This document shows positions 35,122-38,874 of a stretch of 38,874 nucleotides of DNA, in pieces. The translations under genes were made by a program, and so were the position numbers. The DNA comes from Psychrobacter sp. FME13. GTDB taxonomy: Bacteria; Pseudomonadota; Gammaproteobacteria; Pseudomonadales; Moraxellaceae. The number at the start of each line of letters is the position of its first letter. Positions within the stretch are counted from its first letter, which is position 1. Where the stretch lies: the NCBI RefSeq assembly GCF_014861395.1, contig NZ_RRYV01000020.1, positions 1-38,874 of the forward strand, given 5' to 3'. Under the pieces are notes generated by a model. The model ran no database searches. It saw nothing but the letters and a program-made list of their open reading frames with translations, and was not told the DNA's origin.

Positions 35122-36063
35122 ATGATATTTAGGTTATCGGTTTTATTTGCCACGTTATGTCTGGCCTCTCTTATGATTGGTACCAAACAGATAATGTGGT
35201 CGGAATTATTTTCTTTTTCTACGGACGCATGGCTGACGCTCACGGCCAGTCGTATACCACGGCTGATCGCGCTGATACTGACAGGGATAGGGCTATCGGT
35301 CAGTGGCGTTATTTTGCAGCATATCGTGCGTAACAAATTTGTTGAGCCTGCAACATCAGGGGGGATGGATGCCGCCAAGCTTGGCATTTTAGTGTCACTG
35401 ACGATGATTCCTAGTGCGAGTACGGGCAGTAAGATGATGTTTGCGCTGGTCTTTTGTTTTGCTGCGAGTCTGATTTTTATTTATATCATCAGCCGCATTC
35501 AGCTTAAGCGTTCTGTGCTGATTCCTGTGCTTGGCTTGATGTATGGCAGTGTGCTTAGCGCCATCGCTGAGTTTTATGCCTACCAACACAATATTTTGCA
35601 AAGCATGCAAGGCTGGTTGTTGGGGGATTTTTCGCGGGTGGTTCAAGGTCACTATGAGCTGATTTATATTATCTTGCCCATTATTGTTCTCGCTTATGTC
35701 TACGCGCATCGCTTTACGGTGGTCGGTATGGGTGAGGAGATGGCGGCCAGTTTGGGGCTGAGTTATGTCACCACTGCCGCTTTGGGTCTCATACTGGTGT
35801 CAGTGACCGTCGCCGCGTCAGTCATCACCATCGGTGCGATACCTTTTGTGGGGTTGGTCGTACCCAATTTGGTGGCATTAAAGTATGGAGAGAACCTATC
35901 GCGCACGCTGCCCATTGTGGCGCTCGGCGGCGCCTGTCTGCTGCTGCTGTGTGATGTGTTTGGCAGATTGGTCATTTATCCCTTTGAGGTGCCCATTGGT
36001 CTTACGGCAGGCGGGCTTGGTGGCGTGGTCTTCCTCATGCTGATTATGAGGGGTGTCAGATGA
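35122..36063 (+). CDS. bauD: Ferric-siderophore ABC transporter permease (BauD/FatD-like)
   Basis: A 313-residue membrane protein of the FecCD/BtuC family with about nine or ten helices. The conserved segments SRIPRLIALILTGIGLSVSG, FVEPATSGGMDAAKLGIL, EEMAASLGLSYV (coupling helix that contacts the ATPase) and ITIGAIPFVGLVVPNLVA identify it. It is the first of four overlapping genes that make an inner-membrane importer for the ferric siderophore. The order permease-permease-ATPase-binding protein is that of bauD-bauC-bauE-bauB in the acinetobactin locus. No strong ribosome site was seen before ATG 35122. Confidence 0.87.
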   Translation: MIFRLSVLFATLCLASLMIGTKQIMWSELFSFSTDAWLTLTASRIPRLIALILTGIGLSVSGVILQHIVRNKFVEPATSGGMDAAKLGILVSLTMIPSASTGSKMMFALVFCFAASLIFIYIISRIQLKRSVLIPVLGLMYGSVLSAIAEFYAYQHNILQSMQGWLLGDFSRVVQGHYELIYIILPIIVLAYVYAHRFTVVGMGEEMAASLGLSYVTTAALGLILVSVTVAASVITIGAIPFVGLVVPNLVALKYGENLSRTLPIVALGGACLLLLCDVFGRLVIYPFEVPIGLTAGGLGGVVFLMLIMRGVR

Positions 36064-37010
36064 CGGTAACTATAAAGTTTCGGACGATGTTTGTATTGAT
36101 TATCGTCTTGGCGCTTATTTTTTTATTCATCGGTTCAGGTTTGGATTTTGATTATCTGATTCCTAAGCGCTTGATTCGCTTGGCCACCATTATTTTGGGT
36201 AGTGTTTGCTTGGCCTTTTCAGCCATCATTTTTCAGACGATTGTGGGCAATCGGATTTTAGCGCCTTCGATCATGGGCTACGAAGCGGTCTATTTGTTAT
36301 GGCAAGTGCTATTGCTCTTTTTGATGGGCACACAAGGGTTACTGTTTCTGGGAGTGAGCGGCAACTTTATAGTCTCTATCGCGCTAATGCTGGCGTATTC
36401 ATGGGCACTGCACCACTGGCTGTTTTCACGCTGTAAAAACGATGTTTACACTTTGCTGTTATTTGGCTTGGTACTGACCATGGTGATTGGCACGGTCACT
36501 CAATTTATTCAATTGCGTATCAGCCCTGGCGAGTTTTCTGTTTTTCAGGGGTTGAGCTATACCTCATTCAATCGATCTCAGCCTGAGACGTTGTTTTATG
36601 GGGTACTTGCGGTTGCAACCGCGCTATGGGTTGGCCGCAAAACCTTACCTATATTAGATGTGTTGGCCTTGGGCCGCGAGCAGGCACAATCCCTTGGGGT
36701 GAATCACACCAAGTATGTTAAACGGTATTTGGCTCTCATTGCTATTTTGGTGGCCGTGTCCACAAGCTTGATTGGCCCGACGGTGTTTATGGGGGTGTTT
36801 GTTGCCAATATCGCGTATGTGCTTGCAGGTAGTAACCGCCATAGGGTCACGTTACCTATGGCCTGCGTTATTACGATTACTATCTTTTTAGTGGCTCAGA
36901 TTTTTGTTGAGCACGTCTTTAATTATAAAACCAGCGTCAGTATTCTTGTCAACCTTGTGGGTGGTATTTATTTTCTCACGCTGACGGTTCGTACCAGAGG
37001 GTTTACATGA
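36060..37010 (+). CDS. bauC: Ferric-siderophore ABC transporter permease (BauC/FatC-like)
   Basis: A 316-residue second FecCD-type permease, partner of the upstream gene. Key stretches are RLIRLATIILGSVCLAFSAI, QTIVGNRILAPSIMGYEAVY, GREQAQSLGVNHTKY (coupling helix) and SLIGPTVFMGVFVANIAYVL. The Thr/Ser pattern and the FGLVLTMVIGTVTQFIQLRI segment place it with the catechol-siderophore permeases. The start overlaps the upstream stop as ATGA, and its own stop overlaps the ATPase start in the same way. The two permeases should form a heterodimer in the inner membrane. Confidence 0.87.
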   Translation: MTVTIKFRTMFVLIIVLALIFLFIGSGLDFDYLIPKRLIRLATIILGSVCLAFSAIIFQTIVGNRILAPSIMGYEAVYLLWQVLLLFLMGTQGLLFLGVSGNFIVSIALMLAYSWALHHWLFSRCKNDVYTLLLFGLVLTMVIGTVTQFIQLRISPGEFSVFQGLSYTSFNRSQPETLFYGVLAVATALWVGRKTLPILDVLALGREQAQSLGVNHTKYVKRYLALIAILVAVSTSLIGPTVFMGVFVANIAYVLAGSNRHRVTLPMACVITITIFLVAQIFVEHVFNYKTSVSILVNLVGGIYFLTLTVRTRGFT

Positions 37011-37783
37011 TTACGATTAACAATGTGTATAAAAGTTATGGCAACAAAAGCGTTTTGTCTGAGATCAGTTTGGCTTTTCCTAAAGGCAGAGTGACCTCAT
37101 TGATTGGCCCTAATGGGGCTGGAAAATCTACGCTACTAATGGTGATGGCCAGACTGCTAGAACCAAGTGGCGGTGAGGTTTTGTTTGAAGATCGCGACAT
37201 TAGTGATATTCGTACCTCTGAATACGCTCATCACGTCGCCACTCTGCGTCAGTCGCCCGGGTTCAATCTGCGCTTAACGGTGGAGGAGCTGATTTCGTTT
37301 GGGCGCTTTCCGTATAGCCGCGGCGTATTGACGGCAGAAGATCATCATATCATTGATGAGGCTATTGAGTTTTTGGCGTTAGCGCCTTTGCGCCACGCTT
37401 ATTTGGATGAATTGAGTGGTGGTCAACGGCAGATGGCTTTTTTGGCAATGACCATCGCGCAACAGACGGATGTATTATTGCTGGATGAGCCTTTGAATAA
37501 TTTGGATATGAAGCATGCGGTACACATTATGCAAGCGCTACGGCGTTTATGTGATGAACAGGGTAGGACGGTCATTTTGGTGATTCATGATATCAATTTT
37601 GCGGCCAATTATTCAGATCATATCGTAGCATTGAAAAATGGGACACTGAGTTTTAGTGGCTCATCTGAGCAGGTGGTGACAGAAAGCAACTTAAGCGAAT
37701 TGTATGATCTTGAGTTTGAGATTATTCGTAGTGAACGTGGTTGTTTGTGCAATTACTTTAATTTATCAGGAGTGAGTATATGA
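37007..37783 (+). CDS. bauE: Ferric-siderophore ABC transporter ATPase (BauE-like)
   Basis: A 258-residue ATPase of the FecE/FepC type. Walker A GPNGAGKST (about 33-41), Q-loop LRQSPGFN, signature LSGGQRQMAFLAM, Walker B LLLDEPLNNLD and the switch His in VILVIHDINFAANY are all intact. It powers import by the two permeases upstream. Its ATG overlaps the bauC stop, and its stop overlaps the start of the binding-protein gene, so the four genes form one coupled unit. Confidence 0.93.
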   Translation: MITINNVYKSYGNKSVLSEISLAFPKGRVTSLIGPNGAGKSTLLMVMARLLEPSGGEVLFEDRDISDIRTSEYAHHVATLRQSPGFNLRLTVEELISFGRFPYSRGVLTAEDHHIIDEAIEFLALAPLRHAYLDELSGGQRQMAFLAMTIAQQTDVLLLDEPLNNLDMKHAVHIMQALRRLCDEQGRTVILVIHDINFAANYSDHIVALKNGTLSFSGSSEQVVTESNLSELYDLEFEIIRSERGCLCNYFNLSGVSI

Positions 37784-38754
37784 ATGTAAGAAAACAAGGC
37801 TGTGTGTGGATGCTTGCCATTATGGCATCTATTCCTCTACAAGGCTGTGAACAAAAATCTCATGAGCCTGCAGCGTCACAGGCGCTAAAAACTCCCATAA
37901 CCATCGAGCATGAGCTTGGTACGACCGTGCTCGATCATCGTCCGCAGCGGGTTGCCGTACTTGATATGAACGAAGCTGACTTTCTAGACCAGCTTGGTGT
38001 ACCGATTGCAGGTATGGTCAAAGACTATGTGCCGCATTTTTTGGCTCAATACAAAAAAAATGCTGACATAGAGGATTTAGGTGCAATTGTTCAGCCCAAT
38101 ATGGAACGCATATATGCGCTACACCCTGATCTTATTTTGATGACCCCACTACATGCGGCAAACTATGAAGAGTTGTCCGAGATTGCACCAACGCTACATT
38201 TCGATGTGAGTTTTAAAGACAGTCAGGCGCGACATGTCGAAAATGTCGAAAATCACTTATTAGCTTTGGGTAGGATTTTTGATAAAGAAGCATTGGCAAA
38301 AGAGCAGGTCGCGCAGCTAGAAGCAAGGGTACAAGACGTACAAGCAGTAACAAAGAATCGCCCAGAAAAAGCGCTGGTAGTACTGCATAATAATGGGGCT
38401 TTTAGTAATTTTGGCGTACATTCTCGCTATGGTTTTATCTTTAATGACTTAGGTGTCAAGCCTGCAAGCACACTTGAAGATACCAGTCTGCATGGTCAGC
38501 CGATTTCTAGTGAGTTTATACAGCAGGCAGATCCTGACATTATTTATATCGTTGACCGTACTGCAGTTATGGAACATCGCGCGACTATCAGTTCTAATGA
38601 TGTAAGCAATCCTTTACTGCGTCAAACCAAAGCGTGGAAAAACGGTAACGTTGTGTTTGTTGATGCCGACGCGTGGTATATAGCAGCAGCTAGTCCAACC
38701 TCATTAAACATCATCATGGACGATGTCCTCAAAGGTTATCCGTCAATTTCATAG
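37780..38754 (+). CDS. bauB: Ferric-siderophore periplasmic binding lipoprotein (BauB/FatB-like)
   Basis: A 324-residue substrate-binding protein of the FepB/FatB family. The N terminus is a lipoprotein signal (WMLAIMASIPLQGC) with the lipobox LQGC and modified Cys23. The mature part has the two-lobe pattern HELGTTVLDHRPQRVAVLDM, LHPDLILMTPLH, GRIFDKEAL and a C-terminal DADAWYIAAASPTSLN. It captures the ferric siderophore and hands it to the BauCD permeases. The ATG overlaps the ATPase stop by 4 bases. Downstream lies a Fur-box-like site, as expected before a TonB-dependent receptor gene. Confidence 0.93.
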   Translation: MNVRKQGCVWMLAIMASIPLQGCEQKSHEPAASQALKTPITIEHELGTTVLDHRPQRVAVLDMNEADFLDQLGVPIAGMVKDYVPHFLAQYKKNADIEDLGAIVQPNMERIYALHPDLILMTPLHAANYEELSEIAPTLHFDVSFKDSQARHVENVENHLLALGRIFDKEALAKEQVAQLEARVQDVQAVTKNRPEKALVVLHNNGAFSNFGVHSRYGFIFNDLGVKPASTLEDTSLHGQPISSEFIQQADPDIIYIVDRTAVMEHRATISSNDVSNPLLRQTKAWKNGNVVFVDADAWYIAAASPTSLNIIMDDVLKGYPSIS

Positions 38755-38837
38755 ATATATTCTAAGACGAAAGAGGTTTTGAACGTAGAGCCAGTAAATA
38801 ATTAAATGAGAAGCAGAAGGTTTTTTATCTAAAATTA

Positions 38838-38855
38838 TTAATGATTATCATTTGT
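38838..38855. promoter_or_regulatory. Fur box near the right edge, probably upstream of a receptor gene
   Basis: TTAATGATTATCATTTGT shares the core and right flank TAATGATTATCATTTGTG with the site at 30351. It lies about 85 bases after bauB and close to the window end. By analogy with bauDCEBA, a TonB-dependent outer-membrane receptor gene (bauA) is expected next, outside the window. Confidence 0.8.
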
Positions 38856-38874
38856 GTTTTTATTCGTATTTATA

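Overview
The window looks like chromosomal DNA of a gammaproteobacterium of the Moraxellaceae, most likely Psychrobacter or a close relative. This rests on moderate GC content, a PQQ operon with a membrane glucose dehydrogenase, and a siderophore locus whose proteins resemble those of Acinetobacter baumannii acinetobactin (Bas/Bar/Bau). The assignment is inference from protein resemblance recalled from memory; no search was run.

Left part (1-12.0 kb), central metabolism and PQQ: the 3' end of a probable D-lactate dehydrogenase gene (dld), L-lactate dehydrogenase (lldD), and phosphoenolpyruvate carboxylase (ppc). Then, on the minus strand, pqqA, an attenuator-like terminator, pqqB, pqqC, pqqD, pqqE and an M19 dipeptidase, preceded by the gene for the PQQ-dependent membrane glucose dehydrogenase (gcd). 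PqqA is a 24-residue peptide with the cross-linked Glu and Tyr.

Middle (12.0-14.4 kb), a gene graveyard: a 170 bp MITE-like element with 13 bp terminal inverted repeats, a broken Sel1-repeat protein gene, a decayed IS3-family element carrying an extra palindrome and an internal deletion, and a decayed DAHP synthase fragment next to the catechol siderophore genes.

Right part (14.4-38.9 kb), a complete-looking catechol/hydroxamate siderophore locus. Genes for 2,3-dihydroxybenzoate (DHB) synthesis: basJ (isochorismate synthase), basF (isochorismatase plus aryl carrier) and entA. Activation: basE (DHB-AMP ligase) and basA (amino-acid adenylation). N-hydroxyhistamine: basG (histidine decarboxylase) and basC (N-monooxygenase). 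Assembly: basD (tandem cyclization domains) and basB (carrier plus condensation). Support: basH (thioesterase) and basI (phosphopantetheinyl transferase). Export: barA and barB. Uptake: bauD, bauC, bauE and bauB; the window ends at a Fur-box-like site where the receptor gene (bauA) is expected. Four Fur-box-like sites lie at about 16.93, 23.61, 30.36 and 38.85 kb, so the locus is probably iron-repressed.

The parts fit one simple assembly line. DHB is loaded on the BasF aryl carrier (Ser247). An amino acid is activated by BasA and must be loaded in trans on BasB (Ser226), because the carrier-like C termini of both BasA and BasD have proline where the phosphopantetheine serine should be. The BasD cyclization domains would make the azoline ring, and the BasB condensation domain would release the product onto N-hydroxyhistamine. 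The BasA specificity residues look more like those of cysteine-activating domains than threonine-activating ones, so the product may be closer to anguibactin (thiazoline) than to pre-acinetobactin (methyloxazoline). This is the main testable prediction of the window.
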